A stretch of 64,000 bases of DNA from Todiramphus chloris collaris (taxonomy: Eukaryota; Chordata; Aves; Coraciiformes; Alcedinidae). The position numbers were made by a program, and so were the translations under genes. This document shows positions 49,629-62,541 of this stretch, one piece after another (the first letter of the stretch is position 1; every line of letters starts with the position of its first letter). The notes below the pieces were generated by a model. It was not told the DNA's origin. It did no database searches and saw nothing but the letters and a program-made list of their open reading frames with translations. Location: the NCBI GenBank assembly GCA_025345505.1, contig JANVCC010000012.1:11687845-11751844 (forward strand), read 5' to 3'.

Positions 49629-50389
49629 ATGAACATCAAGGTTTTAGGGTCAGGGCAGTCTGCTAACCTATAACAGATGCTCTCTGTTAACCTCTCTTCC
49701 TCCTCAAAGGGGAAGAGAAAAGGAATAAGGGAGAGAGACTTAGCAATTGGGAAAGGTAACTAGAACAGCTTTAATGAAAATAATAATAATGGAATATATA
49801 CAAATATATATAAAACCAGTATCAAGCCCAACCCCCATGATGGCAATTATGTCACCATCAGCAGTGATGCTGTGGAGCAGGCACTGGGGAAATCCCAGAC
49901 TGGGGCCAGTGGCAGATGGGAACTGGGTTCGGGAACTGGGTTCAGGAGCTGGATTCTGGTACTGAATTCAGGAATATACAAATAAGGATCAAATGCAGAA
50001 TGGAAAATCCTTCTCAGATGATGGCCATAGAAGAAACAAGGAAGAAGCCAGAAAAGCCAAGACCCTTGTGATCCTTCAGCTTTATACTGAGTATGACATA
50101 TATGGGATAGAATACCTTGTTGGTCGGTTTAGGGTCACCTGTCCTGTCTGCTCCTCCCTGCAGGTGCAGCTTTTTACTTTCTGCACACAAGATCCATCAG
50201 TGACCTTGGTCTTCACAGCAATCCTTGGTACTAACTCTAAACATGGGGTGTTATCACTGCTAGAAACAGACACTGCCTGTGGAAACGCACTGCTAACTTC
50301 AGAAAGTGCAGTCAATTAGAAGAACTGAGCTGAAAAATAAAGTCACTGAACAGAATTAGTTTTGTTCTCACTCAAACCAGGACAATGAA
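49629..50389 (-). mobile_element. Solo ERVL-type LTR, about 750 bp
   Basis: The LTR is placed at 49,634-50,384 between perfect 5-bp repeats ATGAA (49,629-49,633 and 50,385-50,389). Read on the minus strand it opens TGTCCTGGTTTGAG, the usual start of a large group of avian ERVL-type LTRs, and ends CCTTGATG, where the usual CA has become TG. A minus-strand TATAAA (complement of 50,081-50,086) lies upstream of an ATTAAA signal (complement of 49,770-49,775). A small internal repetition of GGAACTGGGTTC units (49,918-49,975) is typical of this LTR type. There are no internal viral genes. The 108-codon plus-strand frame at 49,993-50,319 and others within the LTR are not genes. The right end is certain; the left end rests on the target duplication. 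Confidence 0.85.
50081..50086 (-). promoter_or_regulatory. TATA box of the 49.6-kb LTR
   Basis: TATAAA on the minus strand about 300 bp inside the LTR 5' end, followed about 310 bp later by the ATTAAA signal at 49,770-49,775. Fits a U3 promoter; present activity is unknown. Confidence 0.55.
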
Positions 50390-53300
50390 TTATGTCTCCT
50401 AGCTGCCTACAAATAGATGTTTTCAGTGCCTTTCTGAAAATAAAATATTTTTTTTGGTGTTCTGATAGGTCTTTCCTCATCACAATAACAAATCAATTTA
50501 CTGGACAAACAATACATACTAATCATTGCTTTAAATGTTGTTCATCATAATTTTCTGTCCATCCAGACTCTTCACTGCAGCTTTAATAGAATACCTGGTT
50601 ACAGCAGTATTAAATCTGTATTCTGCTGGCATGACTTTGCATTCTTTGCCAAGGGCACTTCGGCTCATTTGTATGATGTTAAAGCAGGTAGGCAATTCTG
50701 CGTTCACCACATTGCCTTTGATCTCCTCGCAAGAATGTGGAGTTTATATATATACTGAATCTCTGTTTAATGACTGACTGTGCAGGAGAGATTTTTGCAG
50801 CCTTGGATAACAATAACTTTTCTACTATATATTGCATTCTGTCTTCATGCCATTTACTTTAGATACAAAGTATACACCTAATTTTCCCTTTAAAACTTGT
50901 GTTTGAAATCAAGAAATTCTCTGTGTGAGCAGTTCCCCTTTATAGAATGAGTAAAATTTCCAATCAGCTAACCAAATTTGTTGTTTGTTTTTTAGTATTA
51001 TTAATTTAACAATAGCATTTCATTGGATTGTTCTTGATAAACTAGGCATGTAACAAATCAATTAAAACAAATTTATTTGGACATCTTTTATGGACTTCAC
51101 TAATTAAATACTTTGGAACTGTTCTTGGCATAATAAATTGCCTGAATAAACTATATCACATCAGGTCATTTTCCCTCTTTTATTCTTATTCTTATTCTTA
51201 TTCTTATTCTTATTCTTTTCAACTGTGAAAATTGAAATTTATTTCTTACTACATCCATCAGAATTTTATTTGAGATTTATTAAAATTAATGTAATAATAT
51301 CCATATAGGTCAGAAGTTTCCTAACAGATCACAGCACATCAGCTGTTTAAGAGTTGAAAGCAATTATTAAAGGGATTCAGGTGTTGTATCATGGCATTTT
51401 GTGGCTGTGTGTTTACTTTAAGAATTACACTCATACATATTTAAATATATTTATGTAAAGTTATGTAGATATAGTTTTATGTAGTGTACAGCATGTATAC
51501 ACTATATACTTTGTAAGTACTGATGGAAGGTCTCTCCTCAGCACAATTTGTATGTAAAGCCCTGAAAAACAGCATAGCTGTTTCTAATGTCTAGGTATCT
51601 ATTATTGATACCTGGGACAAATTCCTGGTTGAAGATACTGGATAGAAGGCTAAATGCTTGGCTGCAAATCCTGAAAACACTGCATGTTTGTGGGACAATA
51701 GGGAAAGTCTCTCTGGTGAAGATGACAGATATCAAATAAACAATGAAGTTCAGCTTTAAACTCCAAAGAGCCATAGTTGACAAAGGAAGGATGGAAATTG
51801 AGAAAATCAATTAACTCTTGTTTGCTTACTGGAAAGTCAGTCAGTCATTCAGATTTCCCATATAAGTTCCAAGTCTTGATGGACTACTGGTGCCATGCAA
51901 GGTGTGAAGCCCGCCACTGGTGGATTTATTGTGGGCAGGTTCCTGTGGCAAACTGCTTTTGTGGACAGGAAACAGAAGAGTACAGTAAGTTAAAGGGAGG
52001 TGTATCTGCTGGCCTACTGGCTCTGCTGTGTCCTAAATTATGAGAGTCTTCTCTTAGGCCCAGAGAAGACATGAACCAGGACTAGGATCATGCAGGAAAG
52101 CTAAGTCCATATGTAGGCTGCAATAAGGTTTTCCTTGTAGGAAGAAAGGGCCATATCAGGTGGTGTACCTTACCTATGTAATCCTCAGTAGTTCTGACAC
52201 TCCACTACACACTCAAATGTTTGCTTAACCAAGCAGAGATGTGACAGGTGAACAGGAAGTGTGAGTAACTTATGTGTCAGACATAATATACTGGCTTTGA
52301 CAGGCTACTAGAGCTCTGATTGGGTTGTGTCTTAGGTCTAATACTGAATTCAGAAATATAACCTATAAACAGTTATGACCAAGTAAATACGGCTGATAAA
52401 ATCAAGACTTTGGAAGAGTTAAATAGTGAGGATTTAATGTCTAGTGACTTAGAAAATAAACATGTGGAGCCACAGGCTGGCTTAATGCTTTGAAAGATTC
52501 AGTAGCCAGACAGAATAAAAAAAAAACCAAAACCAAAAAACTAAACTGGTTACCTAGAAAACATAAACAGATAATTTCCCTGAAATCTTTAAGTGATGTT
52601 ACTGTGGTTGCATAAATAAGTGCAGTTCTTTTTATAAACATCTGCTAAAATGGAAAAATTTGGTGTGACTCAAAGTCTGCATTGATTTGCTAACAGTCAC
52701 TGTTGTGAGGAATCCTCTGTGTAATTTCTTGTATTTTAGGAGAAGATTATAGCCCGCAGAGAGGTTAGGGAGGAAATAGATGCGATACCTGTGGGTACTT
52801 GGAGATGTCTGTGTAACAAGAGGCAAAGAAAAGCCAGGAAGATTTTCTTTTGAAAGCATGGGCTATGTGTCTGAAGAAGTGAGTCAAAGGCAAAGGAGCA
52901 TAGTTTGACCTTCCTGGCACATTGAGAGAGAAGATAACAGCAGACTCTTCCCTGTACTGGAAACCTGATGTGTCTCTGCAACAGTTTGTTCTTGCAGGAA
53001 AAGCAGGCATGATGGAGGTGCTGTGTCAGCAGTGTGGATATATATGTAGTGCTTAGGGCTTGCGCATGGGAAACATACTGAGGTAACTTGTCTTCCCAGA
53101 ATAAAAAAGAGAACGTGGATGGAAAACCCTTTCTCTTCACCATCTATTTCTGAAGTTTCACTCCCATTTCTGGTACCATGGCTAAAATCAGCTGTGTAAA
53201 TGTCAGCCAAATTCAGCTGGATTTCCAGCAGTGTAGCTAAGATTAGAATTAATAAATGTTGTCTATATCTGTAGCTATCTATACCTATATATCTGAAGCT

Positions 53301-54640
53301 TGCTGGCATTTCCTAGATAAATCTATCTCTAAATTTATCTATAATGGGACTATGTGCCTAAATTCATGACTGCTTAAGGAATCCAATGAATTGTGGTGAG
53401 TCCTATCTGCAGTTTGTTTGTGTTTTTCTGTTCACTAGTGGCACTGTGTAGTCAATGGCTAAGCAAGTCTGCTTCATCAGATGGCGTAAATCAGCCCAGC
53501 ACCACTGACATTAATAGATCTTTCCCAATTTACATCACATAGGAGCCTCTCTTGCTCTTTCTTCCCAAAATTTATGAGGTTTATGGAGATGAGCTGTAGC
53601 CCTAGTGGCAAATGCATCATTTATATATGCCAGGTCTCATGCATAGTGTGATTGCTGTGCTCTCCAAATCTTTACAGACATTCTATGATATATGTGATGA
53701 CTAAGTAGTGGAATTCAACAGAAAGAGATGTAGGCATGCTTTATGGAATTTTTTTGGGGTACTTTTCCATTATCTTTCTTTCAGCTCAGAAATGAGCATT
53801 AAAATTTTACTTAATAAATTATTTTATTCAGTTATTTGCATTTTAACTCATCTTTACACTCGAGTTTCCTTCTTATCTGCTAATATTTGCATTGTCAAAT
53901 GACTTGTATAATTTTCAAGGTCTGAACGTTTTCTCCTCTTAGCTTATTAATTTGCTGCCTACAGAGGAATGAGGAACTAAAGGCAATTGCTGAGCCTACA
54001 TTTCACACAGAGCTGATGACCCTGTTCCTTGAAAGTTTTATATTTGTGAACTAAGGTAAAAATAAAATAAAAACTAATATAAAGAAAACAAGAGCCCTGT
54101 AAATCTACACAGCAATAATTCTTGTGGGTTTTGCAAGGTCCAAAGCTGACTTCTCTGAATAAATTCAGTATTTCTTATTTAGATCTCTATGCTTTGGTAT
54201 CAGAGAAATCAAATTCATGAAACAAAGGAAAGGAATGAAAATAAAAAATAATTACACATTTTGTTTAAAAAGCCACTTAATTAATAATATGTAATTCTCT
54301 CCTTTTCCTCTGTGGCTTAAAACCAGAACATCAACACCATGGAAAAAGACATGGGAACTGTATCAGATTTTTGCCTTTTCCCCCTAGGTATCTTAGAGTT
54401 ACCTCCTCTTAGTTTGTTATAGAGATTGAAATTTATAATAGTCATATCTACTTCCCTGTTTTCACATCATCACGAAGGATGTCAACTATTAAAGTAGCAC
54501 CTGCCATATAGCTACTAACAAAGAATCAATTTCAAATTATACTATCCAAATATCTATAAGGTTGATAGCACTTCCAGTGACTTCCCAGTGACTTCTTATG
54601 AGAAGGATCACACTTTTTAGTAGGATGTGAAGTTCTAGAG
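50390..54640. other. Unique AT-rich non-coding DNA
   Basis: No gene recognised. Three overlapping minus-strand frames of 81, 135 and 141 codons at 52,736-53,309 are the longest outside repeats, but they lie in different frames over the same DNA and none has a recognisable domain, so I treat them as chance. A 88-codon Cys/Trp-rich plus frame at 51,777-52,043 is also unsupported. Confidence 0.55.
51178..51219. repeat. (TATTCT)n hexamer microsatellite
   Basis: Six to seven near-perfect copies of the hexamer TTATTC in tandem, in unique DNA. Confidence 0.9.
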
Positions 54641-56624
54641 GATTTATGGTGCCAGTACTGGCCCTAAACAGTGACAGGCTATGCCTTTCCCCTCTGGGAG
54701 CCTTTGACAGCTCCTCTTAGCACAACACTGGTGGCCATAGAAGGGGTGTGAAGGGGGCAGAGGTATCCTAAATACCAGTCTGGGGTGGCTTCCAAGTGTG
54801 TGTAAATATGATGAACATGAATGCTTTTAAATAGTGGATTATGGAAAACAATGCTATATGAAAAGTCAGGAGATAACGTGGTAGAAGATGAGAAGGTGCA
54901 GTAGTGCTGGAATCATTGTTGTTGTCCAGGGATAGCAAGATACTCTTGGTACTCAAGCACCGATACAGCTGTACACTGGCCTACAGTTCTCAATGGGTCA
55001 AACAGATGATAGAAAAGGAAAACTTCAATATTACAAAAAGGACATATATATCTTTTGGCATCATTCAGACACAGATAAAATCAGGCACCTCGGTGCTTTG
55101 CACTTTGCCAACACAAACAGAGAGACACTATCTTCTGAAGACCTTGTAATACAAATAGACAGTCCAGCCAACAAGTAGGAGGAAGAACTCCTCCTGAGCT
55201 GTACACACCAGATTATATTGCTTGTTAATTACATTAAATTCTGTTTTGGGTTTTGGCAATGGAAAACATTTTGCTTTGTTTCACCCAAGGTTCACCCCTC
55301 CTTCTGGAAATCAGTTCCTCCAAAAATGGCACTCAGACTTTAATATGCTAAGCTGCTGAGCAGCAGATGTCAATGGTAACATTGTGGGAGGGGAGCAGGA
55401 CTCTGTGTTGTTGATCATTAATAACAGAGACACATGTCTGACTTTTTAATGGCCTCAATGTTATTGTCTACTCCTGCCTAAACACATGCCTCCTATTTGA
55501 TTTCAATTTTTAGCTCAGTTTCGTACATGATTCCTATATGACCATGTCTGTCTCTCTGTTTACCCCACTCAACAAGTCTGAAACTCAGTCAATGATTTCA
55601 AGAAAATTAATCAGAAGATAAGAGCTTTTGAAAGACAATAAAAGACTGTTATTTTCATGAAAACAGGTGATGAAACAGAAATTCAGTACATATCTGTCCT
55701 GGATGAAGGGAAGTCTAATGTTATTAGACACAGAGAATTAGCATAAGAAGTTACTATAATAAATACTCAAGAAAGGCTCCAAGAACAGATGACTTAGACA
55801 TCCAATGCAAGAAAAAGTGAGACAGCCATAAGAAATAAGGGGTTTTTTTTTTTGGCGCTCACAGAACTGTTTGTCCTAACTGAATAAACTGGATAACTGT
55901 AATGGTGGAAGATCATAGAAATGCAGGGCATATTCACTTGCTAATCTGTGGGCTTTTAACTAGGCTGTTTGCTGATGTATCATAATTACTCCTCTGAATG
56001 CATTTATGGCTCAAGATGTGCTCTCCAAAAACCAAGACTTTATTGGAAAATTGAACAGGTGGACTGCTAGTGGAAACAAAGCCTTTCTGAGCTTTTCTGT
56101 GTACAGAGTAAACAAACTATAAAGACAAGCACAGATATATTCTTTGGGTCAATGCTCCTCATTGAGGTGTAGCAGAGAAGGCTGGCACAAGACAGGTAGA
56201 TAGCCCATCAGGATCTCAGGATTTTATACCCTTTAGGATCAGCTGAGATCACAAAACCTGTGCACAGTACAGGCCAGTGATGCATTCAATTTTGATATTC
56301 ATGTATTAAAACCTCAAAGCAGTTGATGTCTTTTTGTGGCAGTAGTAACCAGAAACAATGGAGTGCCATATGTCAGCCTAATTTAAGAAATTATGTTATG
56401 GTTTATACCCAGCCTAGGGTGAGGTAAGCAACATAGGAATCAAAATGTCAAAGGAGTTTTGACAAATGCTTCAAAGTCCTGAATATCTGCTTTATAAAAT
56501 ACTTTACAAGGATAATGTAGTGGAAGGTACATTATTTTGACAGAACAGAGATGAGTGCTAGTTCCGGTCCTGCAAAGCTCACCCTCCTACTTACCAGCTG
56601 TTCCTGAGTATGTCACTACAGGAG

Positions 56625-56700
56625 ACATATCTATATACCTAAAGATATCTATAGATATATAGATATATCTGTGGGTGCACACACACATAGAGACATACAT
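56625..56700. repeat. ATCT/ATAG-rich simple repeat
   Basis: An irregular tract of ATATCTATA, AGATATATAG and similar units followed by a short (CA)n (56,677-56,687). Imperfect and interrupted. Confidence 0.7.
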
Positions 56701-57352
56701 ATTTATGGATATTATAGAACTGCTGACACCAGTTACTAATGCTGGCTGGTATTTCTAAAGCTGAACTCCAGCATAGTGATTCCTAATTTCTGATATTCAG
56801 AATAATTCTAAACCCTGACTGATACCACTTCCAACTCTACAAATTATTCTATAACCTCTGTAATGAAACTGGCGCAGGCTGGTTGTAAAACATTTTGGCT
56901 GTTGTTGCTACTTATTCACACAATAATAGAAACTTAGGACCTTATTGGAGCCCTACAAGTGTGAAATCTGTTTTATACTTGATATACATTCTTCTTTCCT
57001 CTTTACACCTTACCTCCAGGTTAAGATGGGTCTGGCTTGTGTCTTACAGGGAAGCAGAGACTGTCTTCTATCTCCAGAGGCCTGACACTTAATAAAAAAC
57101 AAATAGCCTCACACATACAGAAGACACTATCACAGTAACATAAATGTATAGTAATCAGTTCTGGTAATTAAACTTTTTCATGGTAACAGTGATGCTGACA
57201 ATTCAGATAAAAATCCTTATCCTATCTATACATGTGTTGTTGAAAGGGCATAAATGTTCTAGCAAGGTTTTTCTGAGAAAATGATTCATGGTTGCCGTCC
57301 TCATATAGTACATATTTTCCTTTTTCCTCTTATTTTTAATACTGCATTTATT

Positions 57353-57367
57353 CCCCCCCCCCCCCCC
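57353..57367. repeat. Poly-C run (15 C)
   Basis: Fifteen uninterrupted C in otherwise AT-rich DNA. Long C/G homopolymers are much rarer than A/T runs and are prone to sequencing error, so the length may be inexact. Confidence 0.85.
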
Positions 57368-58755
57368 TAGACACTGTTAGAGAATGAGAATTTATTCCAC
57401 CATTCCACCTGTTTATTCATTGTAACAGCTGATTTCTTTCTCTGTTTTATGATGTCCTCGTTTATCTCTGTGGTAATGTTATAATAACACATTTATAATA
57501 AGTAGTTATAATGAATTTGAAATAGGTGAGTACCACTGGGTACTAACTAGGGCAAATAAAACAACATTTTCATGCAAATGTCCACAATAACATGCATGAA
57601 ATAAGATGGACAAAGTTTAGGAGGGCTGCCAGCTGCCTTTTGTGGCTAGAAAATTTTCTGGAACATTGTATTTCTCAGATTGTCACACTCCTAAGGAAGA
57701 ATTATTAAGGAGGATAAAACCTTCCTCTCCTACATTGGTGTACTGGAGAATTTGCTGAAAAGTTGCAGCTTCTCTGCTTCTCAGGGATTCTGGAACACAA
57801 AACCATTAAGAATACTTTTTGCCTTTTACAGCAGAATTGCTGACCTTTCTTTGACCAGTCCTAGAGCTGTAAAAGATTAAGTCTGTAATGTGAAATTTAG
57901 CATGAAAGTACTGTGGACCCCACTGAGGACTAAGTGGATGTCCTAATCATAATGTAAATTAGCCTTGATTTGACTGTGGTAAGGGTATTTGAAAAATCAT
58001 CTTTTGAGCCAAAAAGTATTTGTAAAGGTGTGGATTATGTACCTACAGATGACTGAGTGCACATACTAGCCTAATATTTTAGTTTTACAGTAAATTGGTC
58101 AGATCTTGGAGTGGAAGCTGGATTTGGACATGGATCCAACAGGCCTGTGTTGGATTTTCCATTCAGTTTCTGTGGACATGTTACTTTTCAGCTGGATTAT
58201 CAGCTCTCATTTTTAAGCAATGTATTTTCTCCTAGTTACCCCTTCTGAGTTAGTGCTCTGAACCCCCAGCTTGCCCAAAGTAATAGAAGCTTCTGTCTGC
58301 AGGAGAGCAGAGAGCTTTGAGTGGAGATCTGCCCTGTGCGAGCCTTATGATGTGATGGTTTAGAGGGGAAGCTGCTCATACTGTCAGAGCCCAGTACACC
58401 ATGGAGCTAAGCATACGTATAGGACTAAGTAAGAAAAAGGGTGACATTCTTTATTTTTGAGGCAGCAGATGTTTTTTTTCCACACTGCTGCTCTGGTGGA
58501 GAAGGTCCTTAAAACTACTTGTTGAAATAGAAAAGTGCTTCACTTCCTTTCCTTTCTACTAGTCCATCTAATGGGATGAAGGATGGTGAGAAGAGATTTG
58601 CCTTTATGTATAAATACAAATTTTCCTGTGAGGTCTTGGTGTAACCTCAACAGAATTTCCCAATGTAGTTCACAGAAGTAAGACATTATGTCATTATGGA
58701 AGATTGGGGAGTTAAGATACTTATCTTGTGTCATTTTAGAAACAGAATAAATTGG

Positions 58756-58776
58756 TATCATAGAATCATAGTATCG
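58756..58776 (-). repeat. Possible CR1 terminal scrap
   Basis: TATCATAGAATCATAGTATC resembles the complement of the octamer tail at the 3' end of CR1. No adjacent CR1 body is visible, so chance similarity cannot be excluded. Confidence 0.3.
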
Positions 58777-60464
58777 TATGAAGATAAAAGTAATGAAATA
58801 ATAACACTTTTTTTTTCCTTTTCTGTAAACAATACGCACCATTTTCAAGAATCTTCAAGTTATATGCTGAATCTTAAAGAGGGAATTTCCTGAAAGTTCA
58901 AGGAAAATACTCTATGAAAGTAGATATATCTATATATTAGATAAACAGAATAGAATCAGAAAAAACACTTACATACCTGTTATACATATGCCTACCTACA
59001 ATGCCCTAGTAAAATAGTTTTACATCAAATATTATGTGAAAGCAGAACTGTTTTGGAATACAAAGCTTTTCAAAGTTTTCCACAGAGAAATGGAAGCTTT
59101 TTTAAAAAGGGGATAACAAACTGCATTGCTACAGGGTAAACATTTTTAAAAATGTATTTATAACACCAAAGGAATATCTACTGCACTGAATTTGTGACTT
59201 TCCTCATATTCAGCAGCCCAATAATCACTCTAGTTAAACAATTCCCTTGCCTTGTGCAATTAATTTTTCCTGGAGGACTGCCTCATGTTTTTGTGGTTTC
59301 CTAATTAAATAGAAAAAGCTTTTGCTTGCAATTGTCTAAAGGGTCTATTCCTGCAAACTAACAAGGAAATCATGCATATGGAGTTTACAGAATTGGGGCC
59401 ATCATTTGCTTAGGAAACAAACAAAGTTCTGTTAACAACTGATTATCTCCAAAACAATCCTCAGGGGATACCCAAAATCTGAAGGTTTTAATAGAAAATC
59501 TTTCTTACTTTTCTCCCCTGCTTATGTAATCAGATAAAACAAGGAACAACATAAAAAGATTCACAAGCATTAAACAATGAAAACCAGCCCATACTAGTCA
59601 TGTGGTACAAGACGGGATGGCCCAGAAATGACTATTTATTTATTTATATTTAATGTCTTTGTGAAAATAGAAGAACATTTTTCACTGTGAGTACACGGGT
59701 AAGAAAAGAAAGGAAAAAGTATTCCCTTACTGGGTTGAAACTTCATTTTTACCTTCACTGTCTCAGGAATTCTTCTGGTGCTCTGTCAGTAGTTTCATAG
59801 GCTTTAATTTTCTAATATACAAAGACTGATGGAGCCCCTGAAGGGGGAAAAGGAATACAGACAGCTAATTTGATCTGTTTCTATGGAGAACTTCGGAAAT
59901 CTTTGCAGCATTCATTTTGTTTGTGCAAAATGTATGAGTCCAGGCTGAGCTATTACAGTTCACAGCTCAAGCTGCAATAGTTAGTCCAAAAGAAAATGAG
60001 CTTTTCTGGTTAGCTTCCCCACTACATCTTCTCCACTGAGAAAAGACAGTTTGAGGGTGTACAAACAATTATGTTTTCACTGTCTATAGGCAATTTTTTC
60101 CACATCAGCATACACTGAAACCTTATTTAATGAGGTTTTATAAGGGTGTTGTGATTTATTTTCCATAGTTAATCACAGCTATATTTCAAGTCCCATTTCA
60201 AGTTAGGTTTTTTTGGTTCATGGCCTAACCTACCTTGTTTTCTCCAGCTATACCTGATATATATAACCTGTTAGAAGTATAATGGACTTCCCCTTTCCCC
60301 ACAGTAAATGGATATAACAAAGAAAAATCTGCTTGTGCTCCCTGCTCTTCAGTAGACCCTGATCCACAGCTAACTACTGAAGAGCTGAATGCACTGATTC
60401 CATCAGCCCAGTTCACAGCCCGTGAAGAACAAAATTAGATAGTCTTGAAAATGTGCATGCATGA

Positions 60465-60537
60465 ATGAAAAGCACATTTCTAAAGGAACAGAAATTAAAA
60501 GCACATTTCTAGAAAAAGCACATTATAAAGGAACAGG
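60465..60537. repeat. Short irregular tandem repeat
   Basis: AAAAGCACATTT-type units occur at about 60,468, 60,497 and 60,514, the first and third followed by TAAAGGAACAG. The first and second share AAAAGCACATTTCTA exactly. A recent local duplication or triplication. Confidence 0.8.
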
Positions 60538-60922
60538 TACCCTCAGGATATTTGAATGCCGGTGATCTGAGCCTTTTGTGAGCATTGGAACTTGCTTATC
60601 CAAGTCTGTTTGCACAGACAAAGCCCTGAGAAAGCTTTGTCCCACTGCCTATATGAAATGCATGTATAAATCCTGTAAAAAGTTAACTACTCTACTTGCG
60701 TAGACATTAGGATTGAATTACGTTTTCTAGTGACATAAAAAAAATGTTTCCTTTAAGTTCTCCTAAGCAGAAGCAAGGGAAACCTGGACCAAGTTAGATT
60801 AGATTTCTCTTATCCCCTTAGTTCACGCAAAACCCCCTGTACCATCACTTTAAATCAGAGCTGCATTTACCTCTGATAAAAATGTGTCTTTTTATATTGT
60901 TAAGGTGTTACTTAACTATTAC

Positions 60923-60937
60923 AAAAAAAAAAAAAAA
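60923..60937. repeat. Poly-A run (15 A)
   Basis: Uninterrupted homopolymer in unique DNA; no retrocopy body recognised upstream. Confidence 0.8.
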
Positions 60938-62541
60938 GATAAAAACCACTTTGCAGTGTTTTCCCACTTGTGATCTTGCGAAGAAAATAGTTTATTTTCT
61001 GACTGTGATTATGGAACGCTCAATCGGATGCTTTGATTTATGGCAAATATGGTGACCAAGCAGAACAATGTAATCCTTTCTCAAGTTTCTGGAACAGATT
61101 CGTAACACTGAGAGTGAGCCTGAACTGTATATTTATTCTAAGTAATTTCTATGCTGACATCAGCATTAATATGACCTATTTAAGCCCAACTTGAAACAAA
61201 CAAACAAGACCCAAATAATTTTTTTCTAATTATGAACAGAAAAAAAGATTCTACTTTGCTTCTCTTGTCAGAGAGAGAATATTATTTGTTACTGTATAAC
61301 TAATGTAAGTAGAACACGTCATGACTTGTAGACCAGTAGAAAATGACTGGTTTAAAAAAAACAACAAAAGAAACCTGATATTACTGCAACCCACAAGGAA
61401 CTGCATATGAAACTTCTGCATTCTGCAAAATTTGAAGAGCTACAACACAAAGGTAATACAACAATAAGGAGGTGAATTGTATGAGCTGTGATGACAGAGG
61501 CCACTGTGATACATTCAAGGACTAGGAGAAGGAAGATTGTGGAAGCAGCTTAGGTGACAACTAAGATGGCACTAAGGAGCTGACATTCACACCATAAGCA
61601 TTTAGAAGGATTATTACTTCAGGTGGTCTCTAGTCTGATCCCATGGATTCAATGCCTGGGAGTGGTTAGAGAACATTATTGTTATCCCTGGGGTGCATCT
61701 TCCATTTTACATTAATACAAAAGACCTTAGTTTGCATCCCAGAGGCTACTCTGAAATGTGAATCAAAGTACATTTGGAGGGTTGATCAGAAACAGTAAAA
61801 CACTCATGATTTTACTGCTTTGTTCATGTTGATAGTGAAAGCAGTACTTTCACTTTTAAAATACTTTTGTGCAAAGTGAACTACTAAAATGAGGGTATGC
61901 TTTAAGTTGAATTATGTAAATGGAAAACTCTACAGAAGAGGAAATAAATGTTGAAGGATTATTATACACATAAACATATGAAACATGTTTTTGTAATTAA
62001 ATCTAAAATGTTTACCTTTACTCTGAGTATCTTAAGCTATTAGGTAGCAGCTGAAAATCGTACAGTCAAAGTACACACTTTGTTTTTGGCATACATTTAT
62101 CTACTCTTCATCATTTTCTGTCCATATCATAATTATTATAAGAAGAATTTAGTAGCATGTCCCTAAAGAAGTTATGAATTTGAGAGTTACTTCTTTGCAA
62201 ACATGAAGATAAAAAAATGTGTAAAGACAAAATTACAAAAAGCAAATAAAGATTAAAAGCATTTATTTTTCTCTAAAAGATTCTAGCTGAGATAAACTTA
62301 AATCTTTAACAGAACAGAGGTTTCCTGAAACAAAAGTCACATAAATACTATACTGATATAACACAATTATTTGCAATATTAAATTACCCAGAAATGTACT
62401 GACATTATTCAACCATCACTAGAACAACTGTATTAATAAGATACCAAACTACTCTAGGTTCTTTTTGGTTTGCGATACACTACAAAAGCAAGAACTTAGA
62501 AAAATTTAAAAGAAGGAAATTGAATTTCCAAATTAAATGAA

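Larger units (their letters stand above)
54641..62541. other. Unique AT-rich non-coding DNA
   Basis: No gene or transposon recognised in nearly 8 kb, apart from the simple repeats listed separately. The largest frame (102 codons, minus, 58,540-58,848) overlaps a plus frame and shows no family features. Confidence 0.55.

Noticed and set aside
49993-50319. 108-codon plus-strand frame
   Set aside because: Lies wholly within a solo LTR in antisense orientation to it.
52736-53309. Overlapping minus-strand frames of 81, 135 and 141 codons
   Set aside because: They occupy different frames of the same DNA, show no domain, and have no promoter or splice support; chance is the simplest reading.
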